Below are positions 11,825-23,624 of a DNA stretch of 64,000 nt, piece after piece (within the stretch, counting starts at the first letter, position 1; each line of letters starts with the position of its first letter). The stretch is from positions 1,612,001-1,676,000 of the forward strand of contig NC_052480.1 in assembly GCF_009730915.1 (NCBI RefSeq), given 5' to 3'. Below the pieces are notes generated by a model. It saw only the letters and a list, made by a program, of their open reading frames with translations. It searched no databases and had not been told where the DNA came from. The position numbers and the translations under genes were made by a program. The stretch comes from Dioscorea cayenensis subsp. rotundata (taxonomy: Eukaryota > Streptophyta > Magnoliopsida > Dioscoreales > Dioscoreaceae).

Positions 11825-12889
11825 AAAAGCAAGCATCATTAATGATGTCCAACTACCTTTTAATTATTTATTTATCTAATTCCCAAATTATCAAATAATA
11901 ATAATAATATTAAGTGGAAATTGCCAAAAACCCTTTAAGTTTGTAAAATTGCCAAAAACACCCCGTTAGTTTTTGCAATCCCCAAAAACCCCTCCTTTTT
12001 AAAAGTCTATGTTTTTCAAACCCCCAAACCCCTAGTAACGGATGTGAGCGGAGTGAGTTTCAAATTTTTTTGGACGAAAATGCCCTTGCATGAGGGAGTC
12101 AGTGGCTGCGACCATCTCGGCGATTTGAGAGGAAGTGGGGGGTTTTTCCATAGGGAGTAACCAGAGGCAATTTATTGGAGCCGTTTAATTGCTTTTTCTC
12201 AACTCACGTCTTGACTTTTTCCATTTCGAGCTGTCTCCAAAGTTGTCTCTACCGCGAAGCCTCTGTAATTGGCATTTCATCGACTTTTTCCCTTTCCACG
12301 AGTATCTCGAAGGAGAAGTCCCCGCTAACTAGTTGGCATTTCATCGATTTGCAATCTAAGGTATTGAGTATGGTTTTATGTTAAGCTGTTACATTACTAA
12401 AGAAAGATTTTTCGGTTTTGTTTTATTCTAAAAGAAGATATTGAAGTCTCGAGGGGATTTCTCATTTGGGGTTTTGATAGTCTGCAGGGAGATTTCTCGC
12501 TAGGGTTTTGTTTTGTTTTGCATTTTTCTTATGTATACACTATCGAAAATAGTTTTTCGATTGTTATGATTTAATGTAATATTTATAATGTACATTTTCC
12601 CGTTTCGTTTGATATGGTTTGCGGTTTTACAAATGAGGTTGGCGTTTAAGAAATGAGATGTTACGGTTTAACATTTGTTGTCTCTGTTCAAGTATTCTTG
12701 TCTACGTTTAACAAAATGGGTCTCTATTTAACATTTTATATCTACGTTTAATAAGCGAGAGTTTACCGTTTAAAACCTTATATTTCCGCTTAAACTTTTT
12801 ATCGTCACTGCATGTTGAATGTGTTGTTATTGTCGCGAGCTTGTGATTATGGCGGTCAACCCTAGTTAATGGGCGTTGCTATTTGTGCA

Positions 12890-13645
12890 CGGTTGTGGAG
12901 ACCTTAGGCGAATTGAAAGTTAACATGACCCCTCGACTCGGGAGATTATTCGAAGGACACCGTTTGCGCGCTATCGAGTGGAAGCCATATACCAAGAGGG
13001 GCCCTTCTTGATTCTCTTTTTGCAAAGATACGATGGTCGCACCAATAAATTCGGGATCGGGGAAAAGCTCGCTGAGTTTCGAGACCTCAAGATGTGGCCC
13101 TCGTTCTTGGTCGCGTTGCGATGGCGGCAGCGGTGGTCTTTCGAAGAAGAAAACGGTCGGCGTTTGAAGGGCGGTATCTATCAAAGACCTACGAGACAGG
13201 AGACTCCATCAAGAGCACTCAGGTGCAGACTTGTTCGACGAGGGAGAAGAAGATAATTTTGTCAAACTCCCGATGGTGTACCTCAGTGGGGACGATCCTC
13301 TTCCCAAATACATCATGCTCGGTTCCAGCCGGATCGTTGATTACGTCGATGATCTACCGACCCATGGGAGCGATCGCATGGTAGCGCGGCGAGCCTAGTG
13401 GCTTATGGAGGATATTCCATGGCGGCCCGAGTGCAAGATAGATGCGCCGGAAGAGACCAACTACAGGTACATTAAGGGTTGCTCGGTCGCGCTTAACGCC
13501 CTCGGTTTCTGGTGGCCGGAGCAGGGGAAGAAAGTCCGTTTCGGCAAGATCCCAAGGATCTTTGTCTACGGTGAAAGTACTTCTACGGAAGCAAGCGGCG
13601 GTGAAAAGCGAGCTTGTCATCGCTCGATGGAAAAGAGGTAATAAA
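12890..13645 (+). pseudogene. DUF1985-like gene remnant inside the MULE
   Basis: Short in-frame stretches resemble the order of plant transposon DUF1985 proteins: RLFEGHRLRAIEW, FGIGEKLAEFRDLKMWPSF, LPMVYLSGDDPLPKYIML, YVDDL and YIKGCSVALNALGFWWPE. They lie in different frames with stops between them, so the gene is decayed. DUF1985 domains usually precede an Ulp1 domain in plant MULE and other transposon proteins, and the peptidase remnant downstream fits. The match is from memory of the domain pattern; no search was possible. Confidence 0.55.
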
Positions 13646-13899
13646 TCATGGACAATGTTTAACATAAGTCTTTAATGTTTAAACATTTTATTTAGCGTTT
13701 AACTTTAGTATTTACCGTTTAACTATTATTCATACCGGTTTAAATATTTTTGTTCTCCGTTTAATTATATTCTATAACGTTTAAATATATAGTTTTATAG
13801 TTTAAAATGAATGATCTCATTTGAAATTGTTTGGTTTACATATGTTAGTTTCTGAAATGGTTCCGTGAATCTTTCGAAGAAGAAATATTTGTTGGCGCC

Positions 13900-15060
13900 T
13901 AACCGAGCGGATGGATGTCATTGCTCCGGAACCACTTGCTCGAAGGCGGGATGAGAGGCGAGCCTCTATCGTGCGCTGCTGGACGCCTGTTCTCCTACTT
14001 CCGACCCCACCACGCGACGCATTCCTCGGCCGGAGAAGCCCTCCCCTACCCCGCAGATTGCAACAACCCCCTACCACGACAACGACGGTCCCCGACCATG
14101 GCGAGGCCCTCCGGACCCAGTGGCAGCCCCACCGGTGACATTGGGCGAAGATGTCACCGCAACTCTTATGCAAGCATGCCAGATATTGATGACCGAGTTT
14201 CCTCGGCTTGTCAGCTCGTGTGGAGGCGCTGGAAGGAGCGTTTCATGACCGATTGCGCCATCCCTCGAAAAGAAAGCTGAAGCACCCGGGACGAACGAGG
14301 CGTCGGAATTTGACGACGACGACATCATCGGGAAGAGTCGTTTCCAAAGGCGGCCACATTCGAAGAGACTTGCGAAAAAGAGGAGAACAATATCGCCTCG
14401 TCTCCACCGCGGTGACGATGAAACAATAGCAACACCATCGGTGGTCGATGTCAGTACTCGAGTCAGTCGCCGTTGATGACATGGCCATGACGGTGGAGGA
14501 CATCGTAGATGATGTGGTCGTTGCTGCGGTTGAGAAGGTCGTTGACTCTCTTCTCGATGAAATCGTCGACCCGGTGGAGACCGTGCTGCCGAGATAGCGG
14601 CATCAAAGATGGACACAATCCTCGAAGGTCGAGAACAAGTTAAGGGTGTGTCTCCCAATGATGCTTGTTGTCATGGCCACGGTTGAGAAGATCGTCGAAT
14701 CCGTTGCCGTGGCCGTGGCCGACAGTACCGCAGCCAAGCATGACACAATCCCACCACAACAAGAACCATGTAAGGAAGTGTCTGCGGTTGATCGTCGTCG
14801 CCGTCGTCCCACGATCGAGCCGGGACACAATCCCACAACAAGAACAACAATGTAAGGATGTATCTGCGGTTGATCGCTGCCGCCATCGTCCCCGCATCGA
14901 AGGAAGATGTCGATGAAGACCCCGACCGAGCAGACGAGAGAGATGATGAAGGTCGATCAAAAATTGGACCGGGACGGCTCGGAAAGCTTTTTATTCGAAG
15001 AAGAAGAAATGGGTTGGCCCCGAGTCGTCTTTAACAACATCTGACGGGGAGTTGATGAGG
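13900..15060 (+). pseudogene. Hydrophilic linker region of the MULE gene, with internal repeats
   Basis: GC-rich, coding-like DNA joins the DUF1985-like and peptidase parts. It contains a partly repeated unit of about 100 bp (about 14735-14825 and 14826-14905) around a CACAATCCCACAACAAG-type core. Frames are Arg/Asp/Val/Ala-rich. No domain was recognised and stops occur in every frame. Confidence 0.4.
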
Positions 15061-15289
15061 ATCTTCCTCAACGCTGCTCTATGGACGGAAATAAGTGTAA
15101 CGCTTTTTATGATATTGTTTAAAGGGTTTCTTATAGTGTTTAACTATTACCTAATAGTGTTTAATACCATTATGTTATCATTTTAAGTTTTACGCCTTAC
15201 CGTTTAATTATATATAATATCATGTAACAATTGATAATATCATTTAAATATTTACAATATGGTCTTCTAATATCTCATATCGTTTAACC

Positions 15290-16063
15290 TCAAACGACTG
15301 GTGTGGAAGAATGACGCTGTCCCGCACTACTACACGCCGAGGTTATACAGCTGCTTGAGGGGAAGGAGATGGTCAGCGATGATGTGATGGACGCTTTCAG
15401 TATGCATAATACAAAAAGTCGCCGAGCAAAAGAGCCATATCCTTACAAGACGCGCCTCCATCATCGAATCACGCTTGCTCGTTTATGTCAAAGCAGGACG
15501 ACGCACTATGACACAATTATGGCTATGATCGGGGATGCTGCTACGCAACTCGCATGAAGTTCAAATTGTCATCCTCCCGGATAATCATGAATGGCCACTT
15601 CCATGTCGTCGTCCCCGGACAATGATAAACAAGAATACAAGCGTTATTCTTCATGTCCGGGTACGATAAGGGACGACGTTGGACATGGTAAGTTCTTTAA
15701 TTATGTCCGATTAATATCTGTTTGGTATTTAAATCGGTATTCTAATCTCGACTTGCATATCTCGACAGTGGAATCTATTCGACCTTTGTGTCGATATGGA
15801 GTTAAGCGAGTCGGCGACAACAAAGTACCCGCTCGTGCACGACACGAAACCCCACGCAAAAACAAGGAAGCGTCGATTGCTGCGTCTACGTCATGCGCGG
15901 TTTATCGAGCAATTCATCGGGAGGGTGAGAAGTTACGGCTACTGCATGAGCAGACGTTCCTTACCCTCAGATTACGGTATGTTACCCGCATACTAGGAGG
16001 AGGCGGTAGGGCGTCCATGACAAAGGGGTGTCGTCATAGCGGGTTAAATTGCATTTTTGAATA
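15290..16063 (+). pseudogene. Ulp1-like (C48) cysteine peptidase remnant of the MULE
   Basis: Ulp1/SENP enzymes cleave SUMO from proteins with a His-Asp-Cys triad. Pieces visible here are DNHEW (about 15580-15594), DNDKQEYKRYSS (about 15618-15653) and, after a well-formed intron (GTAAGT 15689 to CGACAG about 15768), SVDCCVYVMR, followed in another frame by RFIEQFIGR (about 15865-15925). The Cys of the SVDC motif and the His of NHEW would be the catalytic pair. Frames shift several times, so no enzyme is made. Confidence 0.65.
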
Positions 16064-16837
16064 ACATGTCTTGTATATCCGATCTGTCAATTTTGTTTTC
16101 AAATGTAAATCTGGACAAATTCAATTCATTGTTTTCGTGTTCGAAGAACATGACTTGTATATCTTAATGTAAATTTTGTTTGTTTTGAATTATGAAAAGC
16201 GGGTTAAATTCCATTCGGTTTTTATTTCATTGTTTAATTTACGTTGTAATTGTGTACATTTCACTTTCATTGTTTAAATATAGTATATATCGTTTAAACA
16301 TCAGTTTTAAATATTTCAAATTACGGTTGTTTCATTTTATTTATAAAAGATTTACAACATTTACAAAGATTTACAACATTTACAACATTTACAACGTCCG
16401 CTCGGACTTTGGACACTCACGACTCGACCCTCGTATAACGAAACAAGTGTCTGTACATTCGAATGCTCACAGCGGTTGCATAACAAGCGCATCAACTTGA
16501 ACCTGCAAAACGTACAACATTAAAAAAAGGTTAAACAACACACATTCATGAAAACGACTATTAATCAATGTGTCATGGTAGGACTTAAACGACGATCCTG
16601 ATAGTTAAACACAGAACGTAACAGTTGTACACTGACGTCATTTTCTTAAACGTTAACAGAAAGTCTCAAGTGGTAAATGTCAACCCCGTCTTAAAGGATG
16701 TTTCATGATCTCCCTCCTCTAGAGAATCCTCCGCAATCACGCAATACGTGAAAACTTTCTTTTCTTACCCAAGTCGAAATGCTCTCTTAATTGCTTTCCC
16801 GTCATCCACCGCTGGAGAATCCTCTGCATTCAGGCAA

Positions 16838-17030
16838 TTATGAGAGGACTTCGGCTTGGGCAGGAAAAGATAGTTTAACTAGTTCGGTGATTACGGCTAA
16901 TTGATTCTCAAGATAAGGAAGAAGGCTCACGAAACATCCTTTCAGATAGAGTGGTTGTCCATGGGAAGAGGAGGAAGAGGAGGAGGAGGAGGAGGAGGAT
17001 GATGAGGACGACGAGGAGTGGTTGTCCATG
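16838..17030. repeat. GGA/GAC trinucleotide run
   Basis: The plus strand has repeated GGA/GAG/GAC triplets (about 16965-17017), read as poly-Ser or poly-Pro in minus-strand ORFs. It is a low-complexity repeat inside the MULE, flanked by two copies of GTGGTTGTCCATGGG. Confidence 0.7.
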
Positions 17031-18209
17031 GGGAGGGTTCTTCCTGGTTATTTATGGTGTGAAGTCCACAAGCAGGCTGACTCTTCGTATCCGAGAAAAA
17101 AGTTAAACGCACAGTGGCCGACATTGACTGATGAGAACGAACGGGTGTTCGGAAATTTATGTTACCGTGCATAAGAATTAATGCCGTCATTAATTCTTAC
17201 GCACGGGATACCATAACCTTGCCACCTGCCACGTGCCACATGCCAACAATTCAGATCAAACGAAAAAGATCACCGTTTTACGCAGAGACTTTGAGAATTT
17301 ACACGTTTATGAATAGTTATACATGTAAAGATAATGTTAAACGGAGATGGGAAGTATTAAACGGATATGACAATTATTAAACATATTAGTAAAATATTTA
17401 AACGGATAATAGCAAATAGTTAAACATTATTTAAAATATACAAATAGATAACCATAAACGAGAAGAACTTTACAACGAAATGAACTCGTCGTAATTACTG
17501 TTCTTCTCGTCGTAATACAACTTTACAACCATAAACGAGAAGACGACAATGGCACATGCTCTGCCTCGACAATAAAATCGACTACAGCTCATTTGAAGAT
17601 GAAGTGCACTTGACCAATCCGATGGAAATCAATTTCATTTTCTGTTCGAGAAACCGATTTATATATTTCGGGTATGATAATGAGGAGAATAACAAGATGT
17701 AATGTAACTCCTTGGCATTGTCTATCAGAAACCAAGCAGAAAGCCCTTCAAAAGGTTGAACATGATGTGATTTGGCGCTTTCCTTTCCCACCATTTTCAG
17801 GGCCAAAAATGGGATTTCACAACATGGACCCATTTGAAGTGAACGGTAGGGGGTAAAAGGGAAGTTAAACACTAACGGAAGGGCTGTCCGTGGTGTGTAA
17901 AAGTAGGAGGGGGTTTTTGGGAAGTTTTGAAAATTACGAGGGGTGAACAGTAATTTTCCCTAATATTAATAATAATAATAATGTTTCAACGAGTTTGACG
18001 TATCATCCTAACTATAAACAACTAAATAAATATGACACAAAGTTTTCTTTGATGCAACTGTTTGGTGACCTATTTTGTTCCAATTTTACTTCTATAACTT
18101 TTGACCATTCACATCTTATTATTTATTATTTTATGTAATGATCTGATATAGAAACAAGTTTTATATTATACTATCAAATGCCGGACATTCAATGGTAACC
18201 AACATTTCT

Positions 18210-18775
18210 GATTGGCAGTGTTTTGGATTACAACAACACAGATGGAAATATCAACATCCTTCCATTGCTCAAAACCATAATCAGCCACAAAATACCAGTA
18301 TGGATCTTCAGGCAAGATGTTACTAATTTATTCTTGGAATCAAATTGCATATTTAGAACATAACCTAAAAGATTAATTGATGAACAAACATTGTTCTCTT
18401 TACTTTACAGTGGTGATCAAGACTCAGTTGTTCCATTGTTAGGATCTCGAACACTTGTACGAGAACTAGCACATGAGATGAAACACAGCATTACAGTTCC
18501 ATATCGCACATGGTTCTATAAAGACCAGTTATATACATATATTCATATGATATCGAATTAATGTTTATATAGATTATATCATATCTAAAGATGGTATATA
18601 TACTTGTGATTCAATTAAGGTGGGAGGATATGGATGACAGAGTATGGGAACCTGCTGACATTTGCTACTGTGAGAGGTGCTGCTCATATGGTTCCTTATG
18701 CACAACCAGGAAGAGCTCTTCAACTCTTCAGGTCATTTGTGAAAGGACAGAGACTCCCAAACATAACACAAATTT
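18210..18775 (+). pseudogene. Serine carboxypeptidase-like 3'-end fragment
   Basis: Three exon pieces remain of a peptidase S10 (SCPL) gene. The first, 18213-18312, includes VLDYNNTDGNINILPLLK. The second, about 18411-18524, has GDQDSVVPLLGSRTLVREL with the catalytic Asp region. The third, about 18619-18770, has [19 protein letters not shown] with the catalytic His. The part with the catalytic Ser is absent. A one-base shift near 18630 separates the start of the third piece from its motif. SCPL proteins are secreted or vacuolar peptidases or acyltransferases. This is a truncated relic without a start codon. Confidence 0.85.
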
Positions 18776-18886
18776 CCTTTTGATCTTTTGTTTTGGTACT
18801 GTTTCAAATCACATTTTTGTGAACTTTTGAAGAAGAACAAATAATAACAGAAGAATAAGAGTTTGTGTGTGTGTGTATTAAATTTT

Positions 18887-18937
18887 AGTCCCACATCGAC
18901 TGGGGAGTTGGTCATGGATCAAGGCTATAAATAAAAG
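18887..18937 (+). promoter_or_regulatory. snRNA-type promoter signature (USE + TATA)
   Basis: AGTCCCACATCG (18887-18898) equals the plant snRNA upstream sequence element RTCCCACATCG, and CTATAAATA follows at 18925-18933. The gap of about 27 nt lies between the spacings I recall for Pol III and Pol II snRNA genes. Downstream (about 18960-19075) is a GC-richer stretch with a possible stem (GGGTGTGC with GCACACTC). I recognise no known snRNA, snoRNA, 7SL or MRP RNA. The same motif pair occurs in plant retroelement LTRs, so this could be a repeat fragment. Confidence 0.35.
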
Positions 18938-19734
18938 AGGGGAGGGAAAAAGAAAGTTATGATCTTTCAGGCGGTCCAATGGGAGGTAATGAGTGGTAAA
19001 AGCTAGCGCTTTGATGCGTGATGGGTGTGCAAAGCCTGTTACGACAATGAGCACACTCTAATCTTTGCCAATATGATCCCTAATTTATTGAAATATTTGG
19101 AAATAATTTAAATTATAATTATTTTTTTATAGGTTAAGATTATTGAAAAAATTATATTATATTTTTATATTTTGAATTTATTTATTGTATTAATGGACCA
19201 CATTTTGTAGGTTTTTATTTTTTTATGTTAGGAGATGAGTTTGGTATTGGAATTTTAGCCGGAAAGTGAGAGCACAAATAATATAGTTAGGTGTTTGTAT
19301 GGTGTTTTTTGTATTTTTTTATAGTTATTAATTTACTCTGAATTGGACGGTGAATTTGAATCTCCTCATCTGCAAAAAATTCTCATCTGCAAAAAATTCT
19401 CAAGTGAAAACACAAAGACAAAGTCGACTTTTTAGTAGGAAAAAAAATGGATCTGCAGGAACTGAAATGAAATGTTAAATTTTGGTTTTTGATGGTGGTG
19501 AATTCTTTCCTCGCCCCCACCTTAAATATAAAATTTAAATATTTTATACATATATATAATATTAAAAAATTATTTATATTAAATAAAAATATATTAATTA
19601 TATTTGATGTATGTATATGATAAAATAAATAAATAAATGAAAAAACTCTGGTCAGGAATCTCTTAAGTTTGGTAATTTCTGTGGTATATTATGTGGGAAC
19701 AAGGATCGAGAAATCTCTATGGGATTGGGATCGA

Positions 19735-20880
19735 GCAAAATTTTTTCTCTTGAACATGAGTCTGAGAATGGGATCAGTCTAGGAATATATTTTTAGTGAA
19801 TTTCTGTTCTTTTGACATTTTCTGTCTTCCCTAGAGATCCCTATATTTTTACTAAAGATGAGTTTGAAGTTTTGAATTTTAATTTTAATTTTAGTTGTAT
19901 AGTAAAGGCATAAATGTACTAAAGAGTTAATCTTAGTGAAAGAAAATATCAAATATTGGAAGAAGAATTAGTTATAGCTCAAAATTTTATTTTTGTAAAT
20001 TTTTTTATATAATTAATTTTTTTAATTTATTTTATATGATTCAGTTGTTTATTTTTTTATATATTTAGAAAATTTGAGTTAAATGAAATTAGAAATTTCA
20101 AATTCATTTAATTTAGACAAATTATTTTTGAAGGATTTCTAATTGATAAATAGATCATTAGGTGGGATATTGCTTTCAACCAGTGAGAAAAATCATTAGT
20201 TTGTTATAGAAAAAATCATTTTGCAAGCCAATAATTTTGCTTACCAAATCAATTATCTGGATGTATGATGTTTGTTTGTGTGTATATATGTACCTTGAGA
20301 TAAAGAGATTTCGATTTCTTTTTTTCAGCTATCAATTTCACCTTTTAATCAGACACTCAAATGAGAATCATATCCCTAACTCATAATTGTACGAGAAAAA
20401 ATGAGATTAAAAAATAATTGTTTTTCCAATCACTTGCATGTATGAATAAATTTTAAAAAAATCCATTTTTTTATTATCGTATAGGGTCAAGGTTGTCACA
20501 AAGGATAAATATTCTATAGTAATGTTTACCAAACTCGTAATTCTTGTTTTCATATTTTTTTTTTTTAAATCGATCACAAGGGTTTTATATATATATATAT
20601 ATATTGCATTTTTCATATAAATAAATAATACAAGTCATCCTTCCAGTAAATAATAATAATAATAATAACAATAATAATAATAATAATAATATTGATAATT
20701 AATAATATATATATTGAAAAAAATTGATAAACGACAACTTTATTACAAGTACCAAGAGTCACAAACAAGGGAACAATCAAACCAGCACATCAGAAACAGA
20801 GACAAGCATAAACCCTGGGCTAAGGGAGAGTTTTCGCTCTGAGAAAAAACAAGTAAAGTAAAAAGGACACTAGCCAACAG
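19735..20880. repeat. Duplicated block, copy 1 (partner about 21055-22865)
   Basis: Sequence from about 19735 recurs at about 21055 with the same order: a GAGAATGGG..TCAG phrase, AT-rich spacer, a GTTTGTGTGTATATATG phrase, a (TAA)n-like run and then a LINE-type tail. Copy 1 lacks the hAT insertion at 21601-22199 and so gives its empty site. Confidence 0.75.
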
Positions 20881-21050
20881 TCAAATCAGGGGTATGTGTC
20901 TCCAGATCCCACTTGTCGCCTGTGGGTGAGCCTAGGAAGTGGATAGACCTCCTCACTGCCGCTAAAACAGACTCAAGCTTTTGTCTGTAATCGGCTGGTG
21001 AAGCTTTATGAGAGCGTCATGTGGTTCCTTTCTTCCTTTCCATCTATGAG
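20710..21050 (-). mobile_element. LINE-type 3' tail, copy 1
   Basis: On the minus strand this is T-rich 3'-UTR-like sequence ending in TGTAATAAAGTTGT (about 20740) followed by AT-rich and TAA-type DNA. It matches 22735-23230. A polyadenylation-like AATAAA and a simple-repeat end suggest the 3' end of a non-LTR retrotransposon. No reverse transcriptase is left. Confidence 0.45.
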
Positions 21051-21054
21051 AACG

Positions 21055-21792
21055 GGTATCGAGAAAAATTTTCTCCCGAACTCATGTTTGAGAATGGGGT
21101 CAGACAAAAGTTTGGTAAGTCGGTCCAGGGAATATATTTTCGGTGAATTTCTGTTCGGTTGACATCTACTATCTTCGCTAGACATCTCTATGTTTTTACT
21201 AGAGATGAGTTTGTAGCTTGAATTTTAATTTTTGTTGCACAGTGAAGGTAAATGGACTAAAGTGTTACTGTTATGTAAAGAAAATATCAAATATTGGAAG
21301 AAGAATTAGTTGTAGCTCAAATTTTTTTAAAAAATTTTTATATAATTAATTTTTTTAATTTACTTTTATATGATTCAGTTAATAAATTTAGAAGATTTGA
21401 GTTAAGCGATATTAGAAATTTCAAATTCATTTAATTTAGGTAAATTATTTTTGAAGGATTTTCTAATTGATAAATAGAGCATTGGGTGGGATATTGCTTT
21501 CAACCAGTGAGAAAAATCAGTAGTTTGATGTAGAAAGTCATTTTGCAATCCAATAATTTTGCTTACCAAATCAATTATCTAGATGCGTGATGTCTGTTTG
21601 TTAGGGGTGGTAATGGGGCGGGAAATCCCCGATTCCCGTGGAGGCCCGACCCGATGGGAATGGGGATTCCCCGAATCCCTCCCCCATGGGGGCGGGGACG
21701 GGGGTCAATCCGTCCCCGTTTCCTAAATGGGGATGGGGACAGGGAATGCCCTCCCGCCCCATGGGGATCCCCGACCAGATTAAAATACATAC

Positions 21793-21844
<52 letters not shown>

Positions 21845-22865
21845 TGTGTGTATATGTATGTATAATTTTTCCAACATAAAAAAATTCAATGGCCTATGTA
21901 ATAATATAAAAAACTCTAATTTTAATTTAATTGCGCTAATCACATAAACTATTTATTTTAAATTAATAACAATTAAAATTAGATATAAGAGCCCCATGTC
22001 AAGTAGTTTTGATCTTATCATAATTTTATGTATATTTATGTTGAGCTGTTTTTATGTTCCAATATGTAATAATATTTTTACAACTAGAGAATTCCCCCCT
22101 TCGGGGAATCGGTGATGGGGAATCCCCGTCCCCGCCATTGACGGGGATGGGGACGGGGAGGGGCATCTCCGCCCCCGCCCCACCCCGTTACCACCTTTAC
22201 TGTTTGTGTGTATATATGTACCTTGAGCTAAGAGAGATTTTGATTTTTTTTTTTCAGCTATCAATTTCACCTTTTTAATCAAACACTAAAATGAGAATCA
22301 TATCCCTAACTCATAATTGTATGAGAAAAAAATGAGATTAAAAAATAATTGTTTTTCCAATCATTTGTAGCATGAATAAATAAAAAATAAAAAAAATCCA
22401 TTTTTTTATTCTCTTATAGGGTCAAGGTTGTCACGAAGGATAAATATTCTAATATTTACATAACTCGTAATTCTTGTTTTCATAAAAAAAAATTAAAAAT
22501 CGATCCCAAAGGTTTTATATATATATATAATATATAGGGATAAATCATAGAAGACATATATAGCACTGAAATAGTTCCATAAAGTTGTTTCTTGTATATA
22601 TATATATATATATACTTTTTTTCATATAAATAAATAATACAAGTCATCCCTTCAGTAAATAATAATAATAAATAATAACTAATAACAAAAAAAAAATATT
22701 GATAATTAATAAAAATATATATATTGAAAAAATGGATAAATTACAACTTTATTACAGCAAATACCAAGGAACAATAAAAATTATAAGGATGCACTAAAAA
22801 GTGGAGACACAAAAAGCAGACCAAAAAGCAAAGACAAACATAAACCTTGGGCTAAAGGAGAGTTT
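21055..22865. repeat. Duplicated block, copy 2
   Basis: Second copy of the block described at 19735-20880, interrupted by the hAT-like element at 21601-22199. Contains (TA)n runs at about 22517-22535 and 22596-22613. Confidence 0.75.
21601..22199. mobile_element. Non-autonomous hAT-like element, 599 bp
   Basis: GC-rich inverted ends (AGGGGTGGTAATGGGGCGGG at the left; GGTGGTAACGGGGTGGGG reading inward from the right) surround an AT-rich core with (TA)n. The flanks repeat TCTGTTTG / ACTGTTTG (21593-21600 and 22199-22206), an 8-bp TSD with one mismatch. The paralogous block near 20270 shows the empty site. ORFs across the GC-rich ends are composition artefacts. Confidence 0.8.
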
Positions 22866-23620
22866 CCGCCCAAAAACAAAAACAAATAGAGCAAAAAGGA
22901 CACTTGTCGACAGTAGGATTAGGGCCTTTTGTCTCCAGGTCGTGCTTATCGCTTGTGGGTAAGTCTAGGAATTGGATAGAACTCCTTACCGCAGTTGAAG
23001 CAAACTTAAGCTTTTGTCTCTTATCAGTCAGTGAAGCTTCAAGAGAGCATCCTGTGGTTTCTATTCTCTTTCCTGTCCTTGGGGGAGCAACAAAGTAGCC
23101 TGCATTCTCATTCCAACATGAGGATGGCATCTTTAGTCTAAATGTTGTGCCAACTAGTAGGTGGTACCTATTTAGGGGTTGAGATATGGGTGTTAATACT
23201 TTCAAAAAAATGCTGCACTTTCTCTGCAAAATCTGAGCTTGAGTCCTCTGACATTAGCTCAAGCAGAATAGGGATGTCTGAGTTCTTGCCATCATTCCCT
23301 GTACGTAACTCCGGTGCTATCGGATTGTAGTCAGGGATATGATCCTGCTAGTCATTATCGATCCATTCTTGTCCTTTCTCTTGTCTGATTCAAGGACTAT
23401 AAGGGAACGAGGCAAGAGTCAATGAAATCCAAGTTCTTTTTTTGGAATAAAAGACCAGATTTCCAGAATGTAGTGCCATTTAAATCCTCGAGGAATAAAA
23501 TCCCATAAAGGGGTTTTGAAGCAGCCCCTATACAAGTCGGCTATACTTTCATTACTTTTTGTGAGGAATTTCAGTAATTGAATCTGTAATTCGGATAGGG
23601 CCTTATTGAGGGCCATGAGC
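22735..23620 (-). mobile_element. LINE-type 3' region, copy 2 (longer)
   Basis: The minus strand carries two short open stretches (23616-23419, 23229-22852) and then T-rich 3'-UTR-like sequence ending in TGTAATAAAGTTGT near 22745. The last 300 bp match copy 1. I do not recognise the protein stretches and see no reverse-transcriptase motif; assignment to a LINE rests on the tail. Confidence 0.4.
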
Positions 23621-23624
23621 AGGC

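Larger units (their letters stand above)
11914..17960. mobile_element. Mutator-like element (KI-MULE type), 6047 bp
   Basis: A perfect 9-bp TSD TAATATTAA flanks it (11905-11913 and 17961-17969). The ends are inverted and related (GTGGAAATTGCCAAAAACCC at the left; GGGAAAATTACTGTTC reading inward from the right). The outer parts carry AAAACCCC-type subterminal sequence. A 9-bp TSD defines Mutator-like elements. The interior carries a DUF1985-like gene remnant (12890-13640), a hydrophilic repeat-rich linker (13900-15060) and an Ulp1-like peptidase remnant (15290-16063), the cargo described for Ulp1-carrying plant MULEs. No MURA transposase was seen, so it is probably non-autonomous. Confidence 0.85.

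Noticed and set aside
13817-14960. Many overlapping ORFs up to 195 codons in the MULE linker
   Set aside because: GC-rich DNA opens shadow frames on both strands; none has a recognisable domain, and the plus strand is favoured by the flanking gene pieces.
16838-17029. Poly-Ser minus-strand ORF
   Set aside because: Translation of a GGA/GAC triplet run.
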